Shown: piece after piece, positions 48,110 to 59,850 of the stretch
Layout: each line of letters starts with the position of its first letter
Position numbering within the stretch: the stretch's first letter is position 1
Origin: Sitta carolinensis
Taxonomy: Eukaryota; Chordata; Aves; Passeriformes; Sittidae
Assembly: GCA_032173965.1 (NCBI GenBank)
Contig: JAVUNC010000006.1
Location: 35,931,870-35,995,869 of the forward strand
DNA: 64,000 nucleotides
Direction of reading: 5' to 3'
Translations under genes and position numbers: made by a program
Notes under the pieces: model-generated
What the model was told of the DNA's origin: nothing
The model's database searches: none
What the model saw: the letters and a program-made list of their open reading frames with translations, nothing else

Positions 48110-51100
48110 CCAAATATGATACGGTACATCTCAGTGTCAAGTAGTCAGCCTGCATGGCACTTGCCATGTCCTCCTATAGGATATAACCAGCTAAAGGGTT
48201 TTGGTCCAACACAATTCTTTACCAATGTCTCCTGTACTATTAATCCATGCAATTCACATTCATTTCAGACTTCTCTATATAAAGAAGAAGTCTGCCTATC
48301 TAAAGATCTTAATCTTCTGTGCAATAAAATGATATTATGTTTCACTGTGATTGAAAAGTTTTGCTATCTAGGGGATTACAGAAGTACTGCAAGTGGCACC
48401 AATCATCAAGTAAACTCCAAGGGGGAAGTGGAGGATTTGTCCTTTTTCCTCCTGTATGAAATATGAAATAAAAAAAAGAATATTTTGGTTTGTCCCCTCC
48501 CCCACCTATGTCATTCACAAGCATTAATCCTCTCTTGAGTTTTCTCTAAAGGTTTTATGGACCACTGTATTAAACATGCCATCATACTGATCATTGCAAG
48601 ATGACACTTTAAAAATATAAATCCAGGATGAGTAAGATAACCTTTATTGTCAAATGGAAGGCAAAAAGACAGCAAACGCACTCAAGTGTTTTTAAAGCTA
48701 AGTACAAAGGTGACAGAAAGACTGAAGAGCTAGTCAGCCTGGCTATGTCTGGAGGTTGGAAGAAGTAAAAGAAACCTAATATCGTTATTTTCAGAATATA
48801 AAATATTGCAAATGATGATAGTGTGTCTAAAGGAAATATTCAAGAACATCCTGCATTTAACAAGAAATGAACAAAGAAGAACAACTCAAACCAGTATAAA
48901 ATGCCACTTGCCACCACCACTCTCAAAGAGCTGTCTGGCTTAAGAGGTGAAAACATCAGACTCTTCAGAGTAGTTTTTAATAATAAAAGCAACACAGTTA
49001 TGTCAGAGACAGGAAGAAGCCCAGAAGGCAAAGCAAACAAATGGATCATACCCTCTTTTAGAGTGTGCCGGACCAGAGCAAAAGTCACGTAACAAAAGAG
49101 AAATAGAATCAGCCTATGATGTATGAACATCGGAACAGTGTTTATGTGAACTGGAAAAATGCTAAAAAAAAAAAAAGGAATGAAAAATATACACCAGTTT
49201 TTGTGAAACTAATCAGTTTACTTATTTTCCATTAGTTTTCTTTGTTTCCCTTTTCTCTTTCTTAATTTAGACCCTCTAGCCCAGTAATACATAATATTTA
49301 ATAGGATCTGAGTTAATGCTAATTGTTTTCAAAGCAATTGTGATCTTTAAACTGATTTGATTTCTATTACCTGCTTTATTAGTTTGAGTTAATTGTCCTT
49401 TTGGGTGTTTCTGTCAAACTACATAATCCTTAGCTAAATGAAGTAATGTCTTTTGAAGCTGAAAATCTAAAACCAAGAAAATGAGGAAGCTAAGTTTTAT
49501 TCAGTAGTTGTAGGTGATTTTTGTCCCAGCTTTATTCACAATAGTGGAGATAGAAAGGAGTAGTTATTTTGCAGGATGGCGTATCAGTTTTAAACTCAAG
49601 GGGAAAAAATGTACAGCCACAAACAATGGTGAAAAGCAGTCTTCATCCACCTATCAATAAATATATTTTCATCTGAGCACCTTGCCAAGGCTGGACACAG
49701 CTGCCCTGACAGCAGGCAGCTTCTTCCCTAGCATATGATTAATAGTGCTCTTCAGGAAAGGGGAAGAGCCGCCCCACATCACAGTCCCAGATAAACCTCA
49801 GGTCTTCCAGACACTTATATACAGTGTCATTCTTTCCCCCAGTTTTCAATTTTTTTTTCTCTTCTGTGGCCATATTGGGCTACTGGTCTGTAATGCATTT
49901 GTAAAGACAAACATGAGGGTGTGTGTATTCCAGTAATAAGTACATATTCTGGTTTTTGTTTTTTTAACAGATAACAGACTCTGACAAGGGCCTGTCAAAA
50001 TGATGATCCTACTCAAACCTCCTCCAGTCCCTTGCCCTGAATCAAACCAGTGAACCTTGGTAGTTCAGACTACAGAAATACATTGAAACATTATGAGATA
50101 AGACAGAAATTTTATGTCTTTCCCTGAAATATGTCTCCCATACAGTCAATGTATTTATCATGCATCACTAACTTTGTATCATCAGATGGATATCAGATTC
50201 CAGATACATCAAAAAGAATAACCTCGGAGTATTTGAGTGGGTTTTTTTATGTCAACTTTTAGCTAAATTAAAACCATCACAAATAATGGCTGTTGTAACA
50301 ATAAAAATATTAATAAAAATAATAGCTGACTTTTTAGTAGTCTTTTTTGACTAAAGTTTAAGCAAAGATGAAATTGTAGAGAACTTCAGACTAAGAAAAA
50401 AATCACACTTGATTCAAGTGTTGCTATCTGTGTTTAAAAGTATACTTGGAAAACAAATTTCACACATCTGAATTGAACTTGTTTTATAAAAACTGTGCTT
50501 AAGGGGCTGGAAGAGGGGGTGTGTTATTCTGTTTTGTTTATCAACATTGTAAATGCATGCAGAAGGCACAAGCTTTGCTCCCTTTTTCTGCTCTCACAAA
50601 GTTTTTTCTAATTTTGTTCAAAGGGTGGAAAAGGGAGGAAAAGGTAAACTTTAAGACAGTCTTAAAAGAAAAACTATAATTTCAATAACCATGCCCCAAT
50701 TTTTTTTTTTTATTTGAAGTAGAATTAAGTTTCAGTTACAATGAAAACTGTATCTTTAAAAATAACCATTCAGGATTTTACAGTGTAACAGTTTTAACTA
50801 AAATCTATGTGGATCAAGCTTTTCTCCCTCCTCCATAAACCAAATTAGCTGTGTCCCACTGTAAGACAAGCATTTGAAATTAAGTTGAATTCTTTGTTTC
50901 CTAGTTTCTGTGTTCTTTATGAGGATCAACGAGGAACAACAGAGGAGGTGATATCTCAATCTGTAAAGCTGCAGGAGTAGATAGCATTCCTTAGCATCAC
51001 TGATTTAGCATTGCATTTACAAATTATTGTTTCACTCCCTGGACATACATCGCTGTCCAATTCAGTTTTGCTCATCAAGAATGTCAGACATCAAGCAACT

Positions 51101-52082
51101 AATGCACGAAGGCACAGATTTTTCAGTTTACAAACTAATTCAACATCACTGATCCATCTAAAAAATAAAATAAAAATGAAAGATTAGCACTCTTCCCCCC
51201 ACAAAGCAGGAGATGCCACGTGCCTCACACAAATATTGCTACTTAGTACATTTGGAGGTTCTAGTGAACAAGTATGAAACTCTATCTACTTTTCCCCAGT
51301 CCTTTAAAGCAGAACAAAAGGAAAACTACCTGTTCAATCATCCTTTGTTTCTATTCTTCAAAAAAATATTTTTTGTTGTATAAAACTTCAGTAGTCTTTC
51401 CGTTTCTTTTCCATACAGATGTCCTACAAGAACTGCGTTTCTAATACAAACCAATCACCAAAAGAATGCCTACAAGCAGCATGGTGGATCTTCTCCATGC
51501 ACTGAATACACAATAGAAAGTTTAACTGATAATAGGATTTTAAAATAAACCTTATTAATTTCACACTCATATATCCAGCAAATATTTTATTTTCACAGAC
51601 TAACTAGTTATTAAGGTACTAGCATCATTAAAGTGTTATAAAAACGTCTAATATTTCTTTTAAATTCCAAACCTCATGCAGACCTCTAATATATATAGTT
51701 GTCTTGTAACTTTGTACCAGTACATGAATCATGGTATTGGATTTTAAACTATGCCCATTCTCTGCTTCTCAATCTTTATCTTGTGCTTGGTCATTCTGCA
51801 TGATCACTTTTGAAACTTTCTGACATTTTCATCAAAGTATCTTCAGATTTGTCAAGATGGTCTGGGAAGAAGTGCTATATTCCTTACCATATTAAAATTC
51901 TTCAGGATTTTTACAGACATCAAAACAGCCATTTCAAGCCTTTGCTTCAAGTGATTAAATAAAAATATTACTAAAATGACTTCTCTCTCAATAAAAACTC
52001 AGCATGCTTTTGAGAATTCACTTCTCTATGGCATGCAACTGAATTTCTAGAAAATACACAAAGAGACTTCACATTCAGCACC
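48110..52082. other. AT-rich sequence, no recognised gene
   Basis: No gene is recognised. A 145-codon frame (48029-48466) starts in the LTR-edge fragment region and continues here; its translation shows no domain and it is judged a chance frame. A 96-codon minus frame (48840-49130) overlaps a plus frame. A and T runs occur near 49164-49176 and 50700-50711. Confidence 0.6.
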
Positions 52083-52123
52083 TGTCTGACACGGTTGACT
52101 GGAACCCAGGCTAGCTCACGGCA

Positions 52124-52199
52124 CCACACCAGGTGTGGGGAGCAGCTGAGGTGTGGGGTTTGTGCCCTCAGCTGAACCTTAGGAGCAGAGGCTCCTAAG
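52124..52199. repeat. Three adjacent perfect hairpins
   Basis: In 76 bases there are three perfect inverted repeats: CCACAC/GTGTGG (52124-52129 and 52133-52138, loop CAG), CAGCTGAGG/CCTCAGCTG (52143-52151 and 52166-52174, 14-base loop) and CTTAGGAGC/GCTCCTAAG (52178-52186 and 52191-52199, loop AGAG). They lie downstream of the TATA box on the minus strand, so any minus-strand transcript from it would carry them near its 5' end. Confidence 0.7.
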
Positions 52200-52339
52200 C
52201 ACGGACAGTCTCACTGCATCCAGGGCTCAGGCAAAGAAGAAAGAGGGAGGCTCTCTAAGGCTGAAGTTCCAACCAGAATGATCAACTACAGCCAAAGGGC
52301 GCAGACAAAAAGAGAACACCACGCAGCGCTGTGCACGGG

Positions 52340-52478
52340 CTTTTATAGGGGTACAAAACAAGGGGCGGGTACAACACATCATCCAATGGGGTTAGGTCGG
52401 GGCAGAGTTGAAGGGTTGGGTCACGGGTCTCAGGATGAATCAGGGTAAGAGGGAGGAGGGAAGGGGTCACGGGATTGG
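52340..52478 (-). promoter_or_regulatory. TATA box and CCAAT-type motifs of a minus-strand promoter
   Basis: On the minus strand TATAAAAG (plus 52340-52347) lies in CCCCTATAAAAGCCCGTG, a strong TATA box. Upstream are ATTGG in CCCATTGGATG (plus 52383-52387), i.e. an inverted CCAAT, and a CCAAT in GAACCAATCCC (plus 52474-52478). A GC box-like CCCGCCCC lies at plus 52363-52371. Spacing from TATA to the nearest CCAAT is about 40 bases. This is motif evidence only; it could drive an LTR transcript or a cellular one. Confidence 0.5.
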
Positions 52479-52487
52479 TTCTGGGGA

Positions 52488-52573
52488 GGATTGACAGAGA
52501 AGGAGCTGGAACAGAGGCGGAACGAGGGGTTGGGTAACTGGGATTGACAGGGAAGGGACTGGAACATAGGCGG
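52488..52573. repeat. 33-bp direct duplication upstream of the minus-strand promoter
   Basis: The 33-bp blocks at 52488-52520 and 52541-52573 both begin GGATTGACAG and end AGGCGG, agree at 29 of 33 positions and are offset by 53 bp. Each carries a TGTCAATCC motif on the minus strand. Direct repeats like this are typical of enhancers in LTR U3 regions. Confidence 0.8.
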
Positions 52574-52909
52574 GGAAAAGCTATAGAGGGAAACAAGGGG
52601 AGGACACAACTTCGGGAATAAATCAATTTGGGAATACTCGTTGGGGCGCAGGCTCCGCCGAGCAGCAGGACGGCCGCGAGGGCCAGCAGGGCACAGCCGC
52701 CCGCACACAGCACAGCACTCGTCTGCCAGGAGCCGGAGGGGAGAGGAAGGCGGTGGCACAGGCGGCCATGTGGCCGGCGGAGAGCATCGCCCAGCAGCAG
52801 CAGCCGCCGCTGCACATGCTGTGCCGGCGGGGCAGGGAGCGCCCGCCCCGCGCCCGGTACCGGCACCGGCAGCGGCAGCACCGGCGGCGCGGGGCCGGCA
52901 GCGCTGCGC

Positions 52910-53440
52910 GCCCCCAGCGCGCTCCCTGCGCGCTCCCTGCGCGCCCCCTGCCGCCCCTAGCGCGCCCCCTGCGCGCCCCCTGCGCGCCCCCTGCCCCGCC
53001 CCAGACGCGGCCCCCGCGCGCCCCCTGCCCGCCCCCTGCGCGCCCCTGCGCGCCCCCTGCCCGCCCCCTGCCCGCCCCAGCGCGCCCCCAGCGCGCCCCT
53101 GCCTGCCCGCCCCCAGCGCGCCCCCTCGCCCCGCCCCCCGCGCGCCCCCTGCCCGCCCCCTGCGCGCCCCTGCGCGCCCCTGCCCGCCCCCTGCCCCGCC
53201 CCCCAGCGCGCCCCCAGCGCGCCCCCTGCCCGCCCCCAGCGCGCCCCCTGCCCGCCCCCCAGCGCGCCCCCTGCCCGCCCCCTGCCCGCCCCCAGCCCGC
53301 GCCCCTGCCCCGCCCCCTGCGCGCCCCCTGCGCGCCCCCTGCGCGCCCCCTGCCCGGGCCCCCTGCCCGCCGCCCCCTGCGCGCCCCTGCCCGCCCCCCT
53401 GCGCGCCCCCTGCCCGCCCCCAGCGCGCCCCCTGCGCGCT
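52910..53440. repeat. C-rich (plus) / G-rich (minus) minisatellite, unit about 10-11 bp
   Basis: The array is built from variants of GCGCGCCCCCT, GCCCGCCCCCT and AGCGCGCCCCC repeated without a break for about 530 bp. The unit has no stop codon in most frames, so long frames open on both strands. On the minus strand, repeated runs of four or five G at short spacing should readily form G-quadruplexes. Such sequence is prone to dropout and length error in sequencing. Confidence 0.92.
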
Positions 53441-53520
53441 CTCTCCGGAGCTGCCGAGCCCGCGGAGCCGGGGCAGCCGCGGGGCGGCACGGTGCAGCGC
53501 CAGAGCAAGAAACTAAGACA

Positions 53521-56500
53521 AACATAACTTGTAATATCTGTCATCTATTTCCTAACTAATTTTGGACCAGAGAAAATAAAGTAAACGGGAAGACCATATA
53601 TTAAATATTGTTCTAATAATACTGTCTTTTGTGACATTTTTGTACGTCAGAGGTTTACACCTTAGCAAACCCCCTGCATAATTTATTTTTAGAATCCAGG
53701 TGTGTGACATGATGGCCACAGGTTACCTTCTGTGAACTGCGCTGCCTCTGAGACTGTCTCTGAAAGCTAAAGCAGTTGGTAGCTTGACCTGTGCTATGTA
53801 TGGACACGATCCTCTATTTCTATGCATTATGAATAGCAGCTGGTATATTTGGGGTAAGAGTTACAGCAAACTCTAATAATTAGTTCCTTAAAGGAAGTAC
53901 TAGAAATGTGTCAAACTTGTGTGCAAGCTTCATACTTTATTGATGAGGGCATTTTTCTGGATATAACAGACTTGGTGGTTATGTATCCAAAGACTTAATG
54001 ACTGTCAAACCAAGTCATAAAACCAAAATTATTGTTGAGGGAACAATCAAGCCTACTGTTTCTGTAATTTCAATAGTTTTGCAACCTGTAAACTTCTACT
54101 AAATGGGTTAGATAAACCACACTAGCAATTTGGTTTGATATCATACTTTTCTATATATGTTCATATTTCTTCTATATATATATTCTTTCTACACAGTCAT
54201 CAAATACCTTCATACGCATTAATTCCCCTCCCATTTTTTTAACTGATATTGGCAACTAGATTTCCATTAAGAAGGCAAGGGATATGATTATAGGTTTTAT
54301 GGAGGGTCATATAAAAGGATACTATTAACTTTTGTTTTGCAGATTGCATGAGGGTCGTTTTAAAGTTCTGTATTTATCAAATGTTTTCATAAGTACTTGG
54401 AGATTGTTTCTGAAGTTAAGGACTTGCCATTAAAACCATTGATTTCGTAGACATTTTTCATGAAATTACATGTTCATATTTACTGCTTTAGGTCTTAGAG
54501 GAGATACACATTTAAAAAAAAAAAAAAAATCACTTAATAACATATAGAACTGTCTATTTCTGTTGTCATTCTGGTTTACTCATACAGAATGTGTTAGTGT
54601 TTACAGACCAGACAGTCCATTTTCAGCGCTTTTCATCTTCCACACATTTGACCATGAATTGATCCTGGCTGTGAAAGTATTAACCTAGTTGAGCATGTGA
54701 GGTCAGAAATATAATGGAATAAACAACAGTCAAAGCTTGAGAGACAAAATAGATGTTCCTAAAACTTCACTCTCTTTTTATAAAATTTTGAACTTTGACC
54801 AAAAAAACCAACAGCAGCCAAAAAGGAAGAAAGATATTGGTCATCGGTACTTGTTGGGAAACTTGAATAAGAAATTAAGAAAAAAAATGTCAGTCCAATG
54901 ACATTTAATTTGTCTTCTCAGACATAAGGAGGGAGACAAATGCCTGGAAGGATTTAGTGAATACGTTCCATAGAAAATCAAGGGAATTTAAAATTTTTTT
55001 ATGAGATTATGATTGGGGTAAGAGACAAACTGATGTGTAGATGAAAACCGAGAAGCAATTTTAAAGAACTGATTATCATTAATGCAAGCAAAATAGATAT
55101 TATGTAATATTAAGTATTAATAGATATTCCAGTTTTTTTCAGAATTTATTGCTGAAAATCTCTGTTCAGGAGTTAAAAAAAAACCCAGAATTTTTAGGAA
55201 AAAAAAAATTCTGTAATTATGGAATTTGACATTAGATAACAACTATATTATTCTGGAAATGCAATTATTCTAAAATTCCTCATGCAGTAACAAGCTCTTG
55301 TTATGCCCTTCTAGTCACCATGGGATCAGTGGAAAGTCTTTGCCTCGATGCTGTCTTCCAGAGAGCCATACCAGCTGCTCCTCTCCCCTATTCTCATCCA
55401 GCCTACTTTCTCAGGAGGAATTCACTTATTTTTAAAGAGATTGGTATTGTTAACATCCATACTTCATACATTATAACATGTTTAATTGAGCTCTTTTAAA
55501 ACATGATGACCTTCCTGCAAAATCTCTTATAAAAAAGCATTTCTCTTCCAAACCCTTTGTAACACTTAACAGCTGATTCCTGCCCATTCTTATTCACTGG
55601 GTGACATGAAGGATTCTGTTGTGTGCCTTAGAGACCATGCTTTATTGGACAGCAGAGTTACAGAAAACAGATGAGTATCTCATGGGAAAATATGTATACA
55701 ATAACAGTGGAGGTTTTTCCTCAACAGTAAAATATTATATTTTCCAATAATACTGAGACCAGACATGTATTAAGAAAAATGGAACAATGTAACTAGAGTC
55801 AGTAAAGCTTAAGATTTTTGGTAGGGTGGCTAGACTAGAAGGCAGAAAAGGCAGTAGGAGTTAGGGAGTGATAAAACCATTTGTCTGGGTGCAAGGAATT
55901 GATACTGATAATGTGTTAAATTGAACCAAAATATTGCTGTATAAATGAACTCAGAAGTTTTTGTGGATTAATCTTTGAGCTGCATGTGTGGTTGGATAAA
56001 TCAGGACTGTAATTTATACTAAATAGTTGGCTTGTGGTTTTTTACATGAACTTCATATTTCAGGACAGAGCAGCTAGAGAATTGGTGAAAGAAATGTTTA
56101 AAGCAGGCTTCAGCTTTCTCAGCTCTGCTACTGAAAGGCTGTATAAAATTTAGAAGTCATTAAATCCATCACCCATCTCAGTTTATGTATCCAATAGTTA
56201 GTGTATTAACGTAGTCTCATCTTTTCCTTTCCTCCTGATGACAAATGAGGTGAAGAAGAAACACCACAACATCTAAAGTGTGATGTGGATTTTGAGTACC
56301 GTGAGCTTCCCTGTCTGATAGTTGTTCACATGAAAAAGAATTGCAGCTTCCAAAAATATTAATGGATAAACCTCTGTAAAATGTATAGGTTATGTATTGC
56401 TGATTTATTTTCTTTTTTTATTCTGCAGGATATCAAAGCTTTATGGCAGCAATACCAAGTTTTCATTGTTTCACAAAACCCTAAAAAATAATCAGCTTCT

Positions 56501-58191
56501 CTCGTTTATGTCACCAGTGAAAATATTGACAATTATAGACTGTTTGTTCAAGATGTCCTGTTACACCAACTGGATTTTATTGTTTGTTTGCCAAGAACAA
56601 ACAGTACAGAGGCCTGAATGCATGATGCATGAACAGTCTTTTGAGTTTAGTGCAGATATGCACAAAAGATCAAAGCTGCTGCTTTGCTAAAAGTGAAAGC
56701 CTGTGCTAGCGACTCATTTGTTTCATGAGAAAGTCATTCTGGAAAAATCCTGTACTCTGAAAAATTTCAATTAGGTTAATTACATTCTGCTTCCCTAAAT
56801 TTCCCCTGCAGCTTCAGATGGAGACAGCTTTCTTAATTTCCTTTCTTAGCATGTTGAGAGAGCTGCTGTGTTTTGGTTAGTAGCTGCTGCATTCCACCCA
56901 TCATGTGGCTGATCAAATGCCTTTTTCTGCAGCACTTTCACGATGTGAATTTTGCCTTATTACACTGGAAAATCTTTTTTTTCAGAAAGAGTAAGGGACA
57001 GGTTCCCTTGGTGGTTTACATTTTGGGTGTTGTGTAAAGCAGCTTAAATGAAATAGGAATCCTGTTCCGCACCTTTTTTCCTGGATTAACTGAGTTTAGG
57101 AGAAAAGCTTTCCGTGTGTGTTTGTGGTGACAATGAAGGAACAATACGAGCTCAGTCAAATAATTTGACTCACACTTCCTTCAATTTTATCTTTAATTGA
57201 TATGCATTTTCTCTGTCTTTTGCTCCTAAAAAGGAATTAATCTTGATTGTGGTTACAGAAAGTGGACTCATATTTCTCTCTACTTCTTTAGCTCTCAGTC
57301 ATATTATTTGATATAGGTATTACAATTCTTTTAAGTTTTTCTACTATATCTGTCTGGCAAGAACCCGATTTTAACCCAGAGTGTATATTTATCAACTTGC
57401 TAAAAAGAGCTGCTAAATCCTCTTTCAACTATTCTGTCTTAACTTTGTCCTCTGTGTGTTTTGGCAACACCTACGCTATGCAAGGACTCTTCCTTCCCTA
57501 CCAACACCTTTTGTGGATAACATGATATCACTGGGACCAAGGTTTAGGATATGTGAAAATAAAGTAGGATTGCACATTATTATTCACACCAAAATTTGAT
57601 ATGTTTTCTAACAAGGTTAATTCAGGAGTGCAAACAGCAGTTCATGATCTTGATCCTGTGTGCTAAAGTGAAAGAGTTCCTTTGAGCATTATGTTTCATA
57701 ATCAGACCTTCTTCCCAGAAAATCAGACCTTCTTCCTCAATCTACTCTATCCTGAATTTAGAGAATTATATGTTCTACTGGATTTTTTTTAATCTGTAAA
57801 TAACTGTTTCAATAATAATCAAACTAAAAGTACAGGTAGACATTGACATTACCTTTTGAAATTAGAAAATATGGTAGAAAATGTAGTCTGAGATATTTCA
57901 TAATATATGATAAATAAGAATATTGGATTTTTTGATGGTTGAAATTTCCAAGTTATTTTAGCAACCATTCAAAATATCAGTATACCAACTTGTACATGGT
58001 GACAGATAGTAATATGGTTTGATGATTTCTGCAATGTAATGAGCATTGCATATTGCTACACTTCCAAAAAGAACCTTAAAAGTGTCTTGGGAGGCTCAAA
58101 TACAGTAGTTCAGATACTAGGTGAGATGTTTTTCTTTGTATTTAAAATGCTGGGGCAGAGCACACACCTATATGTCTCAATTAATTTTCCT

Positions 58192-58193
<2 letters not shown>
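53521..58193. other. AT-rich sequence, no recognised gene
   Basis: No gene is recognised. The longest frame is 97 codons (56397-56690, plus). An A run lies at 54514-54529. A 16-bp block AATCAGACCTTCTTCC is tandemly duplicated at 57700 and 57721 (period 21 bp). Confidence 0.6.

Positions 58194-58236
<43 letters not shown>
58194..58236. repeat. Uninterrupted run of 43 T
   Basis: Forty-three T residues in a row, followed by CCCC. If it were the poly(A) tail of a minus-strand retroposon, the element body would lie at 58237 onward, but no AATAAA is found there on the minus strand and no repeat is recognised. The length is highly mutable and may be inexact. Confidence 0.9.
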
Positions 58237-59767
58237 CCCCTTCACTTAAAACACAATTAATTAAACATTTGTGCTTTCTTTGCATTACATCTGACATTTT
58301 CCCTAGTACCACACCCTGTTAATCATTAGTACAACTAAAGTTGTTGAATAATCACATTTGGAATGCTGCATTTCAAGACCACTGAGAGTGAAAAAAGGAT
58401 CAGGTACCTACACTACAAATTGGAAACTTAGAGTAAATGGAATAATTTCTGAGCACGTAGGTCCATGTATTCCAGGAACAAAATAGGTAAACTTTGTAAT
58501 CGTCTACTTTATATGAGTCGCATCAGGAAATAAAATTTGCATTTAACCTATTAAAGAAACACAATTGTAATGAATGGGGACAGTACCTCTCTATCATATT
58601 TTGTTTGGAACTTGAAATTTATCTCTTAGCTCAGTAACTGAGTGTGGGTCATGGATGTTACAGAGCACCAGAGACAATTAGCTGTCCTAGCATGAGTTCT
58701 GAATGGAAATTAAACCTATAGTACACTGGCTGCTGTTTATCCTGTTAATGGACACACTGCTCTGCTTTTTCTTGGGTTCTTAATCTCATTCTACAAGATA
58801 ATCTGTTTAAGCAGCAGTATTTGCATTTTTAGGTAGAAAATTTGTGAAGATGATAAGAAAAATATGCATGGAAAGTCAAAATCAGGTTTTTAAAAAAAGA
58901 GAAGGTGGTAAAAATAAGCACAAAAAATTTTCATTCCATTTCTCATTTTGTTCTGCAGGATAGCTGGCAGCAGAATTTGCTTTTCAGGCAAAGGTCATCA
59001 TATATAGTATCTTTCGCATGCTGTCTTGATGAAACATAAAAATATTTTGCACAGTAGCAAAACCAGGAATATAGGATTCTGTCAATTCCTAGTGGAAACA
59101 TTTCTTACAAAATTCTACAGATAATGTATGCTCTTTATTTTTGATTATAACACATCAAAGAGTGCCCTAAGAACAGTCTGCATTTAATATATCTCCATTA
59201 ACTCTCTGCTATAATTATTGACTAAATTTAAAAAAAGTAAAAAAACCCCAAACTTTTGATTCAAATCTCGATTGGTATAATAGGAAAGTGGTACTGTCTG
59301 GCAATCAGATTTGTTCAGGAGTAAATGCATGCTATAAAATAGCAGCAGTAGGTAAACAAGTCTGTAGATACATGAATAAGACTCACATGTACACAGATAA
59401 GAGTCAAAAAGCTGAGAGATGAAAATCAACTGAGAAGACTAAGAAAAAGAGCACAGTTAGAAAGATGGTGTGGGGGGGAAGCGTTTAGCTCTCCCTTGTT
59501 TTTTTCTCTTGTTTACATTATAGTTATCATGCTATATTTTTGCATTGATTTTTACTGCTCACTGTAAAAACATTCATCCAGTGCCCTGGGAACTCTCAAT
59601 ATAATTAAATATATACTAAATAACATTTCTGTCAATTATCCGTGTGTTAAAGCTCACTTCTTGTCAGTGTAAATACAGCAAACAAGTTCAATAATCTCCT
59701 GAAAAACTCCTCTGGAGGATTCTAAACTATGAACTATGTGAGGCTGGATGACATGTGCCTCTTTATG
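58237..59767. other. AT-rich sequence, no recognised gene
   Basis: No gene or interspersed repeat recognised; the longest frame is 81 codons (59184-59429, minus). Confidence 0.6.
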
Positions 59768-59850
59768 TGACAGAATCCTAGAATCCTCAAATCCCCCGGG
59801 TTGAAAGAGACCCACAAGGATCATCGAGGTCCAGCTTCTCAAGAGAAAGA
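59768..59850 (-). mobile_element. CR1 LINE 3' tail, antisense
   Basis: On the plus strand, CAGAATCCTAGAATCCTCAA, then GGGTTGAAAGAGACCCACAA (59798-59817), then GGATCATCGAGGTCCAGCTT match the reverse complement of a bird CR1 3' end (CAGAATCACAGAATCAT, GGTTGGAAAAGACCTCTAA, GATCATCGAGTCCAACC). The right boundary is uncertain; similarity fades after about 59840. Confidence 0.85.

Larger units (their letters stand above)
52083..53520 (-). mobile_element. Composite GC-rich island with promoter motifs; possible long ERV LTR, antisense
   Basis: Read on the minus strand, the unit begins TGTCTTAGTTTCTTGCTCTG (plus 53501-53520), like the TGTCTTGGTTTC start of avian LTRs. It runs through a G-rich tandem array, then a region with several CCAAT-like motifs, a TATAAAAG box (plus 52340-52347), a hairpin-rich stretch and an end GTGTCAGACA (plus 52083-52092). 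That order (TG start, enhancer repeats, CCAAT, TATA, structured R/U5, CA end) fits an LTR of about 1.4 kb. Against it, I find no AATAAA on the minus strand after the TATA box, and no target duplication. The alternative is the CpG-island promoter of an unrecognised gene or non-coding RNA. Long frames of 200 to 300 codons in both directions come from the stop-free repeat and are not taken as genes. Confidence 0.4.

Noticed and set aside
48029..48466. 145-codon plus-strand frame, with a short FCYLGD stretch that recalls some non-LTR reverse transcriptases
   Set aside because: Only some ten residues fit, the neighbouring conserved residues are absent, and the frame begins inside repeat-derived sequence.
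52282..53559. Frames of 195 to 300 codons on both strands
   Set aside because: Same cause: the C-rich array is stop-free. A hydrophobic stretch near 52640-52720 on the minus strand looked like a membrane segment, but it lies in the promoter-like part, and no start, splice site or family supports it.
58194..58290. Poly(A) tail of a minus-strand retroposon
   Set aside because: No AATAAA or recognisable element follows on the expected side, so it is treated as a plain homopolymer.
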